The position numbers and the translations under genes are program-made. Positions 42,218-51,399 of a stretch of 64,000 bases of DNA are shown piece after piece. The stretch covers positions 219,789-283,788 of the forward strand of contig NZ_FPBC01000007.1 in NCBI RefSeq assembly GCF_900116605.1, written 5' to 3'. The number at the start of each line of letters is the position of its first letter. Within the stretch, counting starts at the first letter, position 1. Origin of the DNA: Pseudomonas marincola. Lineage in GTDB: Bacteria > Pseudomonadota > Gammaproteobacteria > Pseudomonadales > Pseudomonadaceae. Under the pieces are notes generated by a model. It did no database searches, was not told the DNA's origin, and saw only the letters and a program-made list of their open reading frames with translations.

Positions 42218-43654
42218 TTACTCGACAGCTTTAACCATGTCTTCAATGACTTTCTTGGCATCGCCGAAGACCATCATGGTCTTGTCGAGGTAGAACAGTT
42301 CATTGTCGAGGCCGGCATAGCCGCTGGCCATCGAGCGCTTGTTGACGATGACTGTCTTGGCTTTGTAAGCCTCAAGAATCGGCATGCCCGCGATTGGCGA
42401 CTTGGGATCGTTCTTCGCGGCCGGGTTAACCACGTCGTTCGCGCCCAGAACCAGCACCACGTCGGTCTGACCGAACTCGGAGTTGATGTCTTCCATCTCG
42501 AACACTTGCTCGTAAGGCACTTCGGCCTCAGCCAGCAATACGTTCATGTGGCCAGGCATACGACCGGCAACCGGGTGAATCGCGTACTTAACGGTAACAC
42601 CGCGATGCGTCAGCTTCTCGGCCAGTTCCATCAGCGCGTGCTGGGCACGGGCTACAGCCAGACCGTAACCGGGGACGATCACTACGGTGTCGGCGTTGGT
42701 CAGCAGGAAGGCGGCATCGTCGCTGGAGCCGGATTTTACCGGACGCTGCTCTTTGCTGCCCGTGGCTGGGCCGGCATCTGCTTCGGCGCCGAAGCCACCG
42801 AGGATCACGTTGAAGAACGAACGGTTCATCGCCTTGCACATGATGTAAGACAGAATCGCGCCGCTCGAACCCACCAGCGAACCGGCGATGATCAGCATCG
42901 AGTTGTTCAGCGAGAAACCGATACCTGCAGCCGCCCAACCGGAATAGCTGTTAAGCATCGACACCACAACCGGCATGTCTGCACCGCCGATCGGGATGAT
43001 GATCAGCACGCCGATGACGAACGCGAGGATCAGCAGCAGGGTGAACGCGGTGATGCTACCGGTGAAGGTGAAGTACAGGCCCAGCACCAGAATCGCGATA
43101 CCCACGGCGAGGTTGATCTTGTGCTGACCGGCGAACGATACAGGCGCGCCCTGGAACAGGCGGAACTTGTACTTGCCCGACAGCTTACCGAAGGCGATGA
43201 CCGAACCGGAGAAGGTCACAGCACCAATCGCAGCGCCGAGGAACAACTCCAGACGGTTGCCCGCCGGAATCGCGTCACCCAGTGCAGCCACGATGCCCAG
43301 TGACTGCGGCTCGGCGACTGCGGCGATAGCGATGAACACCGCGGCCAGGCCGATCATGCTGTGCATGAAGGCCACCAGCTCAGGCATTTTGGTCATTTCA
43401 ACGCGCTTGGCCATGATCGAGCCGGCAGTACCGCCAGCCAGCAAGCCAAGGATCACCCAGCCAATGCCTGGCGATGTGGCTTCGGCGCTGAGTTTGTACA
43501 TCAAACCGATGGTGGTGACGATGGCCAGACCCATACCGATCATGCCGAACAGGTTGCCACGGCGTGAAGTGGTTGGGTGCGACAGGCCTTTAAGGGCCTG
43601 AATGAAGCAGATCGAGGCCACTAAGTAGAGAACAGTGATGAGGTTCATGCTCAT
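42218..43654 (-). CDS. pntB: NAD(P) transhydrogenase subunit beta PntB
   Basis: A 478-residue inner-membrane protein with about nine N-terminal helices (domain II) and a C-terminal NADP(H)-binding domain III (about residues 300-478) that has VVIVPGYGLAVARAQHALMELAEKL, GRMPGHMNVLLAEAEVPYE and VLVLGANDVVNPAA. With PntAa/PntAb it couples proton entry to reduction of NADP+ by NADH. It is the last gene of pntAa-pntAb-pntB; only 2 bases separate it from pntAb. Confidence 0.96.
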   Translation of the reverse strand: MSMNLITVLYLVASICFIQALKGLSHPTTSRRGNLFGMIGMGLAIVTTIGLMYKLSAEATSPGIGWVILGLLAGGTAGSIMAKRVEMTKMPELVAFMHSMIGLAAVFIAIAAVAEPQSLGIVAALGDAIPAGNRLELFLGAAIGAVTFSGSVIAFGKLSGKYKFRLFQGAPVSFAGQHKINLAVGIAILVLGLYFTFTGSITAFTLLLILAFVIGVLIIIPIGGADMPVVVSMLNSYSGWAAAGIGFSLNNSMLIIAGSLVGSSGAILSYIMCKAMNRSFFNVILGGFGAEADAGPATGSKEQRPVKSGSSDDAAFLLTNADTVVIVPGYGLAVARAQHALMELAEKLTHRGVTVKYAIHPVAGRMPGHMNVLLAEAEVPYEQVFEMEDINSEFGQTDVVLVLGANDVVNPAAKNDPKSPIAGMPILEAYKAKTVIVNKRSMASGYAGLDNELFYLDKTMMVFGDAKKVIEDMVKAVE

Positions 43655-43656
43655 GA

Positions 43657-43974
43657 TCAGTGCTTCTCCGTCGGCGCTGCTTTAGGCGCCTTCTTCTTGA
43701 ACATTTCGAGCATGCGTCGGGTGACCAAAAAGCCACCAAAAACGTTAACCGCTGCCAGTGCAACGGCCAGTGTGCCCATGATCTTGCCGAACGTGGTGAC
43801 GGTCAGTGCTGCTGCGAGCATGGCGCCGACAATCACGATCGCAGAAATGGCGTTGGTTACAGCCATCAGCGGCGTGTGCAGGGCCGGGGTGACGTTCCAG
43901 ACCACGTGGTAACCGACATAAATTGCCAGTACAAAGATGATCAGGTTGTAGATACCGTCGGAAATCATATCCAT
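43657..43974 (-). CDS. pntAb: NAD(P) transhydrogenase subunit alpha part 2 PntAb
   Basis: A 105-residue membrane subunit with three to four helices (IYNLIIFVLAIYVGYHVVWNV, HTPLMAVTNAISAIVIVGAML, MGTLAVALAAVNVFGGFLVT), corresponding to the membrane part of the longer E. coli PntA. The split arrangement of alpha into two genes is usual in Pseudomonas. It lies 12 bases downstream of pntAa. Confidence 0.95.
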   Translation of the reverse strand: MDMISDGIYNLIIFVLAIYVGYHVVWNVTPALHTPLMAVTNAISAIVIVGAMLAAALTVTTFGKIMGTLAVALAAVNVFGGFLVTRRMLEMFKKKAPKAAPTEKH

Positions 43975-43986
43975 GTCTCTACTCCT

Positions 43987-45108
43987 TTAGCCGTTGCTGC
44001 GGACAACTTCACCGTCGCGGCACATCAGGCACGCGGCGACGATGTCGTCTTCGAGGTTGACGTTGAACTGGCCATCTTTGTCGATGACAAGCTTGAGGAA
44101 ATCGAGCAGGTTGCGCGCATACAGCGCCGAAGCATCGGCTGGCACCAGTGCCGCCAGATTGCTGTGGCCGACGATGGTCACGCCATGCTTGACCACAACC
44201 TTTTCGGCTTCAGTCAACGGGCAATTGCCGCCCTGAGCGGCTGCCAGATCGATGACCACGGAGCCCGGCTTCATTTCCTGCACGGTGGCTTCATGCAGCA
44301 GCGTCGGTGCCTTGCGGCCCGGAATCAGTGCAGTGGTGATGACGATGTCTGCCAGTTTGGCTTTTTCGTGCACGGCCTTGGCCTGGCGCTCCATCCACGA
44401 TGCCGGCATCGGGCGGGCGTAACCGCCAACACCTTGAGCCGCGTCGCGCTCTTCATCAGTCTCGAACGGCACGTCGACGAACTTGGCACCCAGCGACTCG
44501 ATCTGCTCCTTAACGGCAGGGCGCACATCGGAAGCTTCAATCACCGCACCCAGACGCTTGGCGGTCGCAATGGCCTGCAGGCCAGCAACACCGGCACCGA
44601 GAATCAGAATACGCGCGGCCTTAACGGTCCCCGCAGCAGTCATCAGCATCGGCATGAAGCGTGGGTAATGGTGAGCAGCCAGCAGCACAGCTTTATAGCC
44701 GGCAATGTTGGCTTGCGAGGAGAGCACGTCGAGGCTCTGCGCGCGCGAGGTGCGCGGGGCAGCTTCGAGTGCGAAAGCGGTAATGCCGCGAGCGTTCATC
44801 AGGGCAATGGTTTCGTTGCTGAACGGGTTGAGCATGCCAACCAGTACAGCGCCGGAATTCATCTGCGCCAATTCTGCTTCAGACGGAGCGACGACCTTGA
44901 GCACCAGTTCGGCACCAAATGCAGCGCTGGCGCTGCCAATAGTCGCGCCTGCTGCTGCAAACGCCTCGTCGGTAATGCTGGCTGTAATGCCGGCACCGCT
45001 TTCAACTGTCACCTGATGGCCTTGGCCAACCAGCTTCTTGATGGTTTCGGGAGTCGCCGCAACGCGCGTCTCGCCGTCATGGGTTTCGAGAGGAACACCG
45101 ATGTGCAC
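43987..45108 (-). CDS. pntAa: NAD(P) transhydrogenase subunit alpha part 1 PntAa
   Basis: A 373-residue cytoplasmic NAD(H)-binding subunit (domain I). It opens HIGVPLETHDGETRVAATPETIKKL and has the Rossmann motif ILGAGVAGLQAIATAKRLGA, as in alanine dehydrogenase/PntA N-terminal domains. GTG 45108 is preceded by AGGAG at seven bases and matches the family start; an in-frame ATG at 45183 would add 25 basic, non-conserved residues. It is the first gene of the pnt operon, downstream of a 533-base intergenic region. Confidence 0.94.
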   Translation of the reverse strand: MHIGVPLETHDGETRVAATPETIKKLVGQGHQVTVESGAGITASITDEAFAAAGATIGSASAAFGAELVLKVVAPSEAELAQMNSGAVLVGMLNPFSNETIALMNARGITAFALEAAPRTSRAQSLDVLSSQANIAGYKAVLLAAHHYPRFMPMLMTAAGTVKAARILILGAGVAGLQAIATAKRLGAVIEASDVRPAVKEQIESLGAKFVDVPFETDEERDAAQGVGGYARPMPASWMERQAKAVHEKAKLADIVITTALIPGRKAPTLLHEATVQEMKPGSVVIDLAAAQGGNCPLTEAEKVVVKHGVTIVGHSNLAALVPADASALYARNLLDFLKLVIDKDGQFNVNLEDDIVAACLMCRDGEVVRSNG

Positions 45109-45285
45109 TTCAAATCTCCTGCGTGATCTTTTTTTGTGAACCGACACACTACGGGTGGCGTGTTGGCAGAGGGGGATCAGCACACTCCCGCAACAGCATT
45201 ACTGTTATTAAGGCGGGGGCGGCATTTTGCAGGTGAAGCGCGAGGGCATCAACAATTTCTGGAGTAAAACATTGCGATAACTACA

Positions 45286-45311
45286 AGTCACAGTGTGACT
45301 ATAAGCTTATA
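45286..45311. promoter_or_regulatory. Two adjoining palindromes upstream of pntAa
   Basis: AGTCACAGTGTGACT (45286-45300) is a perfect 15-base palindrome. TATAAGCTTATA (45300-45311) is a perfect 12-base palindrome sharing one base with it. They lie about 180 bases upstream of pntAa in the 533-base gap 45109-45641, where I see no gene. They look like regulator-binding sites; the protein is unknown. Confidence 0.45.
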
Positions 45312-45641
45312 ACTTTTGGTTAAGCTATTGAAAAAATTGGGGTTTATACGGGTTTAGAGGTTTTTGTCGAGTGTTTTCCCGGGGGTGAAAATGTTTAGGA
45401 AAAATAATGTCGCATAAACAACAGAGTAGGCGTGGAGATGGCGGCCTGTGGCCTTCCGATGCACTTAAGTGTTCAATAAATTAAACAGTTCTTTGGGCTG
45501 GAAGGTAGCGCTTTGTAGCGATTTATAATTCTGACTACGGGGTCAGCAATAAGCGCTAAGCCTTTATTTATAATGGAAACAGGCGATTCGTCTCTGCTGC
45601 TTTTCAGCGCCGGCAGATCGAGTTAGTTTGCAGGGTGTCAT

Positions 45642-46550
45642 TTATTTTAGCCCATTGGCGTCGGCATAGAGCTCCGCTTCCCGGATTAACCAGTCGCGAA
45701 AGGCCAGCAGCGCTGATGATTCGACCCGGCGCTCAGGGATCATCAGATGATAGGCCTTGTCACTCCGGTAACCGTGCGGTGATGCAATGACCAGACGACC
45801 TTCGCTCAATTCGCGCTCAATTAAAAAAGGCGGAATCAGGGCGATGCCCATCTGGTGCATGGCCGCTTGAGCGAGCATCGAAAATAGCTCGTAGCGTGGG
45901 CCGCTCATGTCGCGCGCAATGTTCAGGCCTTGTGCGTTAAACCACTGGCGCCAGCCGTAGGGGCGCGTGGTTTGCTGGAGCAATGGCAACTCGGCCACGG
46001 CTTGCGGGGTCAGTTGCGCTGCGCCGGCGAGCAGGGCCGGGCTGCACACCGGCATCGGGTTCTCGCGCATCAATGCATGTGCACTGGTGCCAGACCACAC
46101 GCCATCGCCAAAGTAGACGGCTGCATCGAAGTCGGTGTCGGCAAACAGGAATGGCCGGGTGCGGTTGGTCAGGTTTACCGTGACTTGCGGGTGCAGGTTC
46201 TGGAAATCCTTGAGGCGTGGCAGTAGCCACTGTGTGCCGAACGTCGGGACAACCGCCAGCTCGATAGTCATGGCGCCCTGTTGCCCGATAACCGCCAGTG
46301 TGTCGCGCTCGACGGCATCCAGTTGGCTGGCAATCCGGCGTGAGTAGGACACTCCCGCTTCGGTGAGCACAACGCCACGGCGCGAGCGGCGGAACAGTTC
46401 GACATTAAGAAACTCTTCCAGCCCGGCGATCTGCCTGCAGATGGCGCTCTGGGTCAGTGCGAGTTCTTCTGCCGCTTTGGTGAAACTTTGGTGGCGCGCA
46501 GCCGATTCGAAGGCGATCAGGGCAGTGGTACTGGGTATTTTTCGGCGCAT
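45642..46550 (-). CDS. LysR-family regulator (GcvA-like)
   Basis: A 302-residue LysR protein. The N-terminal winged helix has ALIAFESAARHQSFTKAAEELALTQSAICRQI, and the effector domain starts near residue 92 (TIELAVVPTFGTQWLLPRL), typical of the GcvA/AmpR-like group. It is transcribed toward pntAa, 533 bases away, and is not divergent from an obvious target. The target genes are unknown. Confidence 0.9.
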   Translation of the reverse strand: MRRKIPSTTALIAFESAARHQSFTKAAEELALTQSAICRQIAGLEEFLNVELFRRSRRGVVLTEAGVSYSRRIASQLDAVERDTLAVIGQQGAMTIELAVVPTFGTQWLLPRLKDFQNLHPQVTVNLTNRTRPFLFADTDFDAAVYFGDGVWSGTSAHALMRENPMPVCSPALLAGAAQLTPQAVAELPLLQQTTRPYGWRQWFNAQGLNIARDMSGPRYELFSMLAQAAMHQMGIALIPPFLIERELSEGRLVIASPHGYRSDKAYHLMIPERRVESSALLAFRDWLIREAELYADANGLK

Positions 46551-46997
46551 GGTGGGCTGTGTCTTGGTTGGCTACCTGCTGACTATGATCAAGGCGTCGC
46601 GGTGCTTTGGCCAGTTATTCCTTTCTTGCACAGGTTACAGCGCTCGTTGCCTAGCGCGCTGGTGCATGCCTGCCTTACTGGGTAGCGGATGCACAATTCT
46701 TCTGTCCGGAGCGTTTCGTGTGCGTATCCCAGCGTTGTTGGTAATAGTGCTAACCGGCTGCCCGCAAGCCTTGAAGCAATATTTGGACGTATTTTTCACA
46801 AGTTATTCATCTCGGCCCAGACAAGATGCGCTGCATTAATTCACCCGTGTAACGCTGTAAGGCCAGTCTTAAGTCAGGTTTTGCGATTGATAAGGCGTTA
46901 CCAGCTTAGAGTCGCCTGGTCTTTTCGGTGAGTAAACCGGTCAGGCCGAGTGACTTGGCAGCGATTGATGAGTGCTCAGGCGCTCTGGAGTGGGCCG
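46551..46997. other. Intergenic region without a recognised gene
   Basis: 447 bases between the divergent LysR gene and the histidine-phosphatase gene. I see no convincing coding sequence, RNA or repeat. It must hold both promoters. Confidence 0.5.
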
Positions 46998-47663
46998 ATG
47001 TTGAAAGTAGATGCCTATGCAACACCTGCGAAGCTGAAGCTACCGCGTCAGCTTCGGGTCGGGGCAATTGTGGCGCTATTTATCGCCGCATTTTTCGCGG
47101 TTTACGCAATGCTCAAGGTGCCGCAGGTGCCTGAGTTGGCCAGTGCGGGTGCGCAAACGACTGCCGATATGCTGGCGCAGTGGAGGCAGGGTCACGTGAT
47201 TGTGTTAGTTCGTCATGTTGAGCGTTGTGATCATTCGAGCGCGCCTTGTCTCGATCGTGCCGACGGCATTACCGCGCGAGCTAAAGAGGTTGCCCAATCG
47301 ATTGGCCAGAGTTTTGTGCGCCTCGGCGTGACTAACTCGGACATCTACACCAGCCCGCGAACCCGCACCGAGCAAACAGCCGGCTTCATGTTCAACAAGG
47401 CCGTGGCCAGCCAGAGCTGGCTGGCGGAGTGCCGCAACGGCATGCTCGAGAATGCGCTGAAGCATAAGGTGCGCCAACGCAATCTGGTTCTGGTGACTCA
47501 CAGTGAGTGTTTTGACCAGATGGAAAAAGAACTGGGTGTGCATTCCCCGCTAACTCCGGCTTACGGCACGGCATTGATGATTGCGTCCGGGGAAGTGGAT
47601 GGTGCTGCCCATATTCTTGGCTCGGTCAACGAGCAGCAATGGTCGAAAGTACTGGCTAATTAA
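46998..47663 (+). CDS. Membrane-anchored histidine phosphatase-family protein
   Basis: A 221-residue protein with one N-terminal helix (VGAIVALFIAAFFAVYAML) placing the rest in the periplasm. The catalytic histidine motif is VLVRHVERCD (RH at the phosphatase loop), with SPRTRTEQTA and VLVTHSECFDQM as the second catalytic region. It resembles the Ais/PmrG-type phosphatases that act on lipopolysaccharide core sugars. ATG 46998 follows GGAG at eight bases; an in-frame start at 46950 is less likely. It is followed 46 bases later by a PAP2 phosphatase gene. Confidence 0.82.
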   Translation: MLKVDAYATPAKLKLPRQLRVGAIVALFIAAFFAVYAMLKVPQVPELASAGAQTTADMLAQWRQGHVIVLVRHVERCDHSSAPCLDRADGITARAKEVAQSIGQSFVRLGVTNSDIYTSPRTRTEQTAGFMFNKAVASQSWLAECRNGMLENALKHKVRQRNLVLVTHSECFDQMEKELGVHSPLTPAYGTALMIASGEVDGAAHILGSVNEQQWSKVLAN

Positions 47664-47709
47664 TCCGGCAGAGCCCCTCTGCCCGCATTGACTCACGACA
47701 GGTTTATTC

Positions 47710-48558
47710 ATGCCCACTTCGTCATCGCGCACCTTCTATCTGTTCAATGTCTGGCTGCCGCTGCTTTGCGCTGTGGCCATTTTCGTCATCTTCGACATGA
47801 CCAACATAGACGTGGCCATCAGCAACTGGTTTTACGACCCGGCAACTCACTCATTTGTGTTGCAGCACAGTGTGTTGTTTGAAAAGGCCACGCATAAATG
47901 GCCGCGGATTATCCCGAACTGGACCGGTGAGTTCGCGATTATCGGCAGCCTGCTTTCGTTCGTTTGGCCACTGTTGAGCAAGGGCCAGCACCCCAAAATG
48001 CTTGGCACCTTGCAGCGTTTCAAGCTGGCCGGGCCTCTGCGCTGGTTTGCCGAGCACCGCCGCGACCTGCTGTTCATTGTTGTGTCATTTGCCATCACGA
48101 CAGGTTTTATCCATTACTTCAAAAGCCACACGAGTATTTATTGCCCTGTCGAGACCACGCTGTATGGCGGCTTGCAGGCAAAAATGGAGTGGTATGAAAA
48201 CTTCACGCTGCTGAACAAGGCGGGTGACGGTCGCTGCTGGCCGGGCGGCCATGCATCGGGCGGCTTCACCATGCTCGCGCTGTACTTTGTGGCGCGCCGC
48301 TATCGCTGGCAGCATGCGTACAAGTTACTCGGTGCGATCATGCTGCTCGGCTTCATCTTTGGCACAACCCGGGTTTTCCAGGGCTGGCATTACATGTCCC
48401 ATACTTTCTGGTCGGGCGTTGTCGTGTGGTTCTCTATGCTGCTGACCGCGCTGGCGTTCTATGGTCGCGAGGCTTTGCAGCAGCCACCGTTGGGCGCCGA
48501 TGAAGTCCCCGTGGCTTCGCGTGAAGCAACACCAGAGGCGTTGCCAGGCAACTCGTGA
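47710..48558 (+). CDS. PAP2-family membrane phosphatase (COG3907-like)
   Basis: A 282-residue protein with five to six membrane helices. The PAP2 motifs are RCWPGGHASGGF (motif 2, His acid) and TRVFQGWHYMSHTFWSG (motif 3). In motif 3 the usual Asp of RxxxxxHxxxD is His, as I recall for the COG3907 subgroup. Such enzymes remove phosphate from lipid A or isoprenoid carriers at the periplasmic face. Together with the preceding phosphatase it suggests an envelope phosphate-trimming pair; the substrate is inferred. Confidence 0.85.
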   Translation: MPTSSSRTFYLFNVWLPLLCAVAIFVIFDMTNIDVAISNWFYDPATHSFVLQHSVLFEKATHKWPRIIPNWTGEFAIIGSLLSFVWPLLSKGQHPKMLGTLQRFKLAGPLRWFAEHRRDLLFIVVSFAITTGFIHYFKSHTSIYCPVETTLYGGLQAKMEWYENFTLLNKAGDGRCWPGGHASGGFTMLALYFVARRYRWQHAYKLLGAIMLLGFIFGTTRVFQGWHYMSHTFWSGVVVWFSMLLTALAFYGREALQQPPLGADEVPVASREATPEALPGNS

Positions 48559-48583
48559 ATCAGCCGCCTTAATCTTTCGGAGT

Positions 48584-48615
48584 GAGTATTTCGCACAAGT
48601 TAGTGCGAAATACTC
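48584..48615. promoter_or_regulatory. Perfect 13-bp inverted repeat upstream of gcdH
   Basis: GAGTATTTCGCAC / GTGCGAAATACTC with the 6-base spacer AAGTTA, 103 bases before gcdH and 26 bases after the PAP2 stop. It has no T-run on either side, so an operator is more likely than a terminator. Confidence 0.55.
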
Positions 48616-48717
48616 GTTTGCTTCAACCTGTCTGCGCGCCTAGGATCACTCCACAAGATTAATACGTGGAGCACGGGCGCTGGCCTGTTGCTCCCTTGCT
48701 CAACTGAGGATTTCGCA

Positions 48718-49896
48718 ATGGCCAAGGCAAGCTTTAACTGGATTGATCCCCTGCTGCTCGATCAGCAATTGACTGAAGAAGAGCGCATGGTGCGTGATAG
48801 CGCCCAGCAGTTTGCCAATGACAAGTTGGCCCCACGTGTTCTTGAAGCCTTCCGTAACGAGCAGACTGACCCGGCGATTTTCCGCGAGATGGGTGAAACC
48901 GGCCTGCTCGGTGCGACTATTCCCGAAGCCTACGGCGGCAGTGGCCTGAACTACGTGAGCTATGGCCTGATTGCGCGGGAAGTTGAGCGTATCGACTCCG
49001 GTTATCGCTCGATGATGAGTGTGCAGTCGTCGCTGGTCATGGTGCCGATCTACGAGTTCGGCAACGAAGAAACCCGTCAGAAATACCTGCCTAAACTGGC
49101 CAGTGGCGAATACATCGGCTGCTTTGGTCTCACTGAACCCAACCACGGCTCCGACCCTGGCGCGATGGTTACCCGGGCGCGTGCAGTTGACGGTGGCTAC
49201 CGCCTGACCGGCAGCAAAATGTGGATCACCAACAGCCCGATTGCGGATGTATTTGTGGTCTGGGCCAAAGATGATGCCGGTGAAATCCGCGGTTTCGTTC
49301 TTGAGAAAGGTTGGGAGGGCCTGAGCACGCCGGCGATTCACGGCAAAGTAGGCTTGCGCGCCTCGATCACCGGCGAAATCGTCATGGACAACGTGTTCGT
49401 GCCAGAAATTAACGCCTTCCCGGACGTGCGTGGCCTCAAGGGCCCGTTCACCTGCCTAAACTCTGCGCGCTATGGCATCAGCTGGGGCGCGCTGGGCGCA
49501 GCCGAGTTCTGCTGGCACACCGCTCGCCAGTACACGCTGGATCGTCAGCAGTTTGGTCGCCCGCTGGCGGCAACTCAGCTGGTACAGAAAAAACTCGCAG
49601 ACATGCAGACTGAAATCACCATGGCTCTGCAGGGTTGCCTGCGCCTGGGTCGTATGAAGGATGAAGGGACTGCGGCCGTTGAGATTACCTCGATCATGAA
49701 GCGCAACAGCTGCGGTAAGGCGCTGGATATCGCCCGCGTCGCCCGTGACATGCTCGGCGGTAATGGTATTTCGGACGAGTTCGGGGTGGCCCGCCATCTG
49801 GTCAATCTGGAAGTGGTGAATACCTACGAAGGTACGCATGACGTTCATGCGCTGATCCTCGGGCGCGCACAAACCGGTATTCAGGCGTTCTTTTAA
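48718..49896 (+). CDS. gcdH: Glutaryl-CoA dehydrogenase GcdH
   Basis: A 392-residue acyl-CoA dehydrogenase that oxidises and decarboxylates glutaryl-CoA to crotonyl-CoA in lysine/glutarate breakdown, with FAD. Family features: [22 protein letters not shown] at the start, [16 protein letters not shown] and [20 protein letters not shown] for FAD/substrate binding, and the catalytic Glu in [19 protein letters not shown] near the end. ATG 48718 follows TGAGGA. gcdG follows 94 bases downstream. The usual divergent regulator gcdR is not present beside it. Confidence 0.95.
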   Translation: MAKASFNWIDPLLLDQQLTEEERMVRDSAQQFANDKLAPRVLEAFRNEQTDPAIFREMGETGLLGATIPEAYGGSGLNYVSYGLIAREVERIDSGYRSMMSVQSSLVMVPIYEFGNEETRQKYLPKLASGEYIGCFGLTEPNHGSDPGAMVTRARAVDGGYRLTGSKMWITNSPIADVFVVWAKDDAGEIRGFVLEKGWEGLSTPAIHGKVGLRASITGEIVMDNVFVPEINAFPDVRGLKGPFTCLNSARYGISWGALGAAEFCWHTARQYTLDRQQFGRPLAATQLVQKKLADMQTEITMALQGCLRLGRMKDEGTAAVEITSIMKRNSCGKALDIARVARDMLGGNGISDEFGVARHLVNLEVVNTYEGTHDVHALILGRAQTGIQAFF

Positions 49897-49990
49897 GCCT
49901 TCGTGGCGGGTGGTGAATCATTGATTCCTCACCCGCTCAGGTTGCTTCGCGGTAAAAATCCCCGTTCTTGTTAATAAGGAAGTCATTGCG

Positions 49991-51214
49991 ATGTCTGGCG
50001 CTCTGTCTCATCTGCGTGTGCTTGATCTTTCTCGTGTGCTGGCCGGACCATGGGCCGGGCAGATCCTGGCGGATCTGGGTGCGGAGGTGATAAAGATGGA
50101 GCGCCCTTCGGTGGGTGATGACACGCGTCATTGGGGTCCGCCGTTTCTTCGCGATGCGCAGGGCGAGAACACTCGCGAGTCGGCCTATTTCTTGAGTGCC
50201 AACCGTAACAAGCAATCGGTGACCATCGACTTCACTCAGGCGGCCGGGCAGAAACTGGTGCGCGAGTTGGCTGCCAAGTCCGACATTCTTATCGAGAATT
50301 TCAAGGTTGGCGGTCTGGCCGCTTATGGGCTGGATTATGATTCGCTGCGAGCGCTCAACCCACGGTTGATCTATTGCTCGATTACCGGCTTTGGCCAGAC
50401 CGGCCCGTATGCTAAACGCGCCGGTTATGACTTCATGATTCAAGGCCTGGGCGGGCTCATGAGCCTGACCGGCCGAGCTGAAGGCGAAGAGGGCGCAGGC
50501 CCGGTGAAAGTGGGCGTTGCGCTCACCGATATCATGACCGGTCTGTATAGCTCATCCGCCATTCTTGCGGCGCTGGCGCACCGTGATCAGAGCGGTGAAG
50601 GGCAATACATCGACATGGCGCTGCTTGATGTTCAAGTGGCGTGCCTGGCGAATCAGGCCATGAACTATCTGACCACGGGCAATGCGCCCCGTCGCCTCGG
50701 TAATGCGCACCCGAATATTGTGCCGTATCAGGATTTTCCGACCGCAGATGGCGACTTTATTCTGACCGTGGGTAATGACAGTCAATTTCGCAAGTTTTGC
50801 GAGGTCGCCGGCTTTCGGGAGTGGGCCGACGATCCGCGTTTTATCAGCAATCAGGCGCGCGTTGCCAACCGTGCGGTGCTGATTCCGTTAATCCGCCAAG
50901 CCACGGTGTTCAAAACCACGGCGCAATGGATTGCCGAGTTGGAGCAGGCGGGTGTGCCTTGCGGGCCAATCAATGATTTGCAGCAGGTGTTTGCGGATGA
51001 GCAAGTGGTTGCCCGCGGCTTGCGCGTGGATATTGCGCACTCCTTGGGCGGCACTGCGCCATCCGTAGCCAGCCCGATTCGGCTGTCTGCAAGCCCGGTG
51101 CAGTATCGCAATGCGCCGCCTTTATTGGGCGAGCATACGGATGAAGTGCTGCAAAACTGGTTAAGCCTGAGCGCTGAAGAAATTGCCGAGTTACGCGAGG
51201 CGCGGGTGCTCTAA
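49991..51214 (+). CDS. gcdG: CaiB/BaiF CoA-transferase, succinyl-CoA:glutarate type GcdG
   Basis: A 407-residue family III CoA-transferase. It has VLDLSRVLAGPWAGQILADLGAEVIKMERP at the start, and the nucleophilic Asp lies in KVGVALTDIMTGLYS. Beside gcdH it most likely activates glutarate to glutaryl-CoA using succinyl-CoA. GGAA precedes ATG 49991. The substrate is inferred from the gene pair. Confidence 0.92.
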   Translation: MSGALSHLRVLDLSRVLAGPWAGQILADLGAEVIKMERPSVGDDTRHWGPPFLRDAQGENTRESAYFLSANRNKQSVTIDFTQAAGQKLVRELAAKSDILIENFKVGGLAAYGLDYDSLRALNPRLIYCSITGFGQTGPYAKRAGYDFMIQGLGGLMSLTGRAEGEEGAGPVKVGVALTDIMTGLYSSSAILAALAHRDQSGEGQYIDMALLDVQVACLANQAMNYLTTGNAPRRLGNAHPNIVPYQDFPTADGDFILTVGNDSQFRKFCEVAGFREWADDPRFISNQARVANRAVLIPLIRQATVFKTTAQWIAELEQAGVPCGPINDLQQVFADEQVVARGLRVDIAHSLGGTAPSVASPIRLSASPVQYRNAPPLLGEHTDEVLQNWLSLSAEEIAELREARVL

Positions 51215-51255
51215 CTCAAATACGAGCGGCTTTATGGCGCGCGTTTTCGGAGGTG

Positions 51256-51272
51256 TCAGATAAATTACCTGA
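51256..51272. promoter_or_regulatory. Near-perfect 17-base palindrome upstream of pelA
   Basis: TCAGATAAATTACCTGA, with one mismatched pair, 128 bases before pelA. It loosely resembles the FleQ box (GTCA..AAATT..AC) known at pel promoters of P. aeruginosa, but the match is weak. Confidence 0.35.
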
Positions 51273-51355
51273 TGCCAAATTAATGGCGCCTATGAATATT
51301 CGAGATATCCAGATAATTATTAATAATTTAATTTCACGCCTACGCAAATACTTAC

Positions 51356-51382
51356 TATTCTGACTACTTGGTCGTCAGAATA
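51356..51382 (+). promoter_or_regulatory. Inverted repeat in the pelA leader
   Basis: TATTCTGAC / GTCAGAATA, perfect 9-bp arms with a 9-base spacer, ending 17 bases before the pelA start. It could be an operator or an RNA hairpin next to the ribosome-binding site (CAGGG, then GTGGATG). Confidence 0.45.
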
Positions 51383-51399
51383 ATCCTACAGGGCTGTGG

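Noticed and set aside
42167..45126. Two long plus-strand open frames opposite the pnt genes
   Set aside because: Composition typical of antisense shadows; pntB, pntAb and pntAa are certain on the other strand.
46363..46839. A 158-residue plus-strand open frame overlapping the 5' end of the LysR gene
   Set aside because: Most of it is antisense to the LysR coding sequence, and the remainder has no recognisable domain or start signal.
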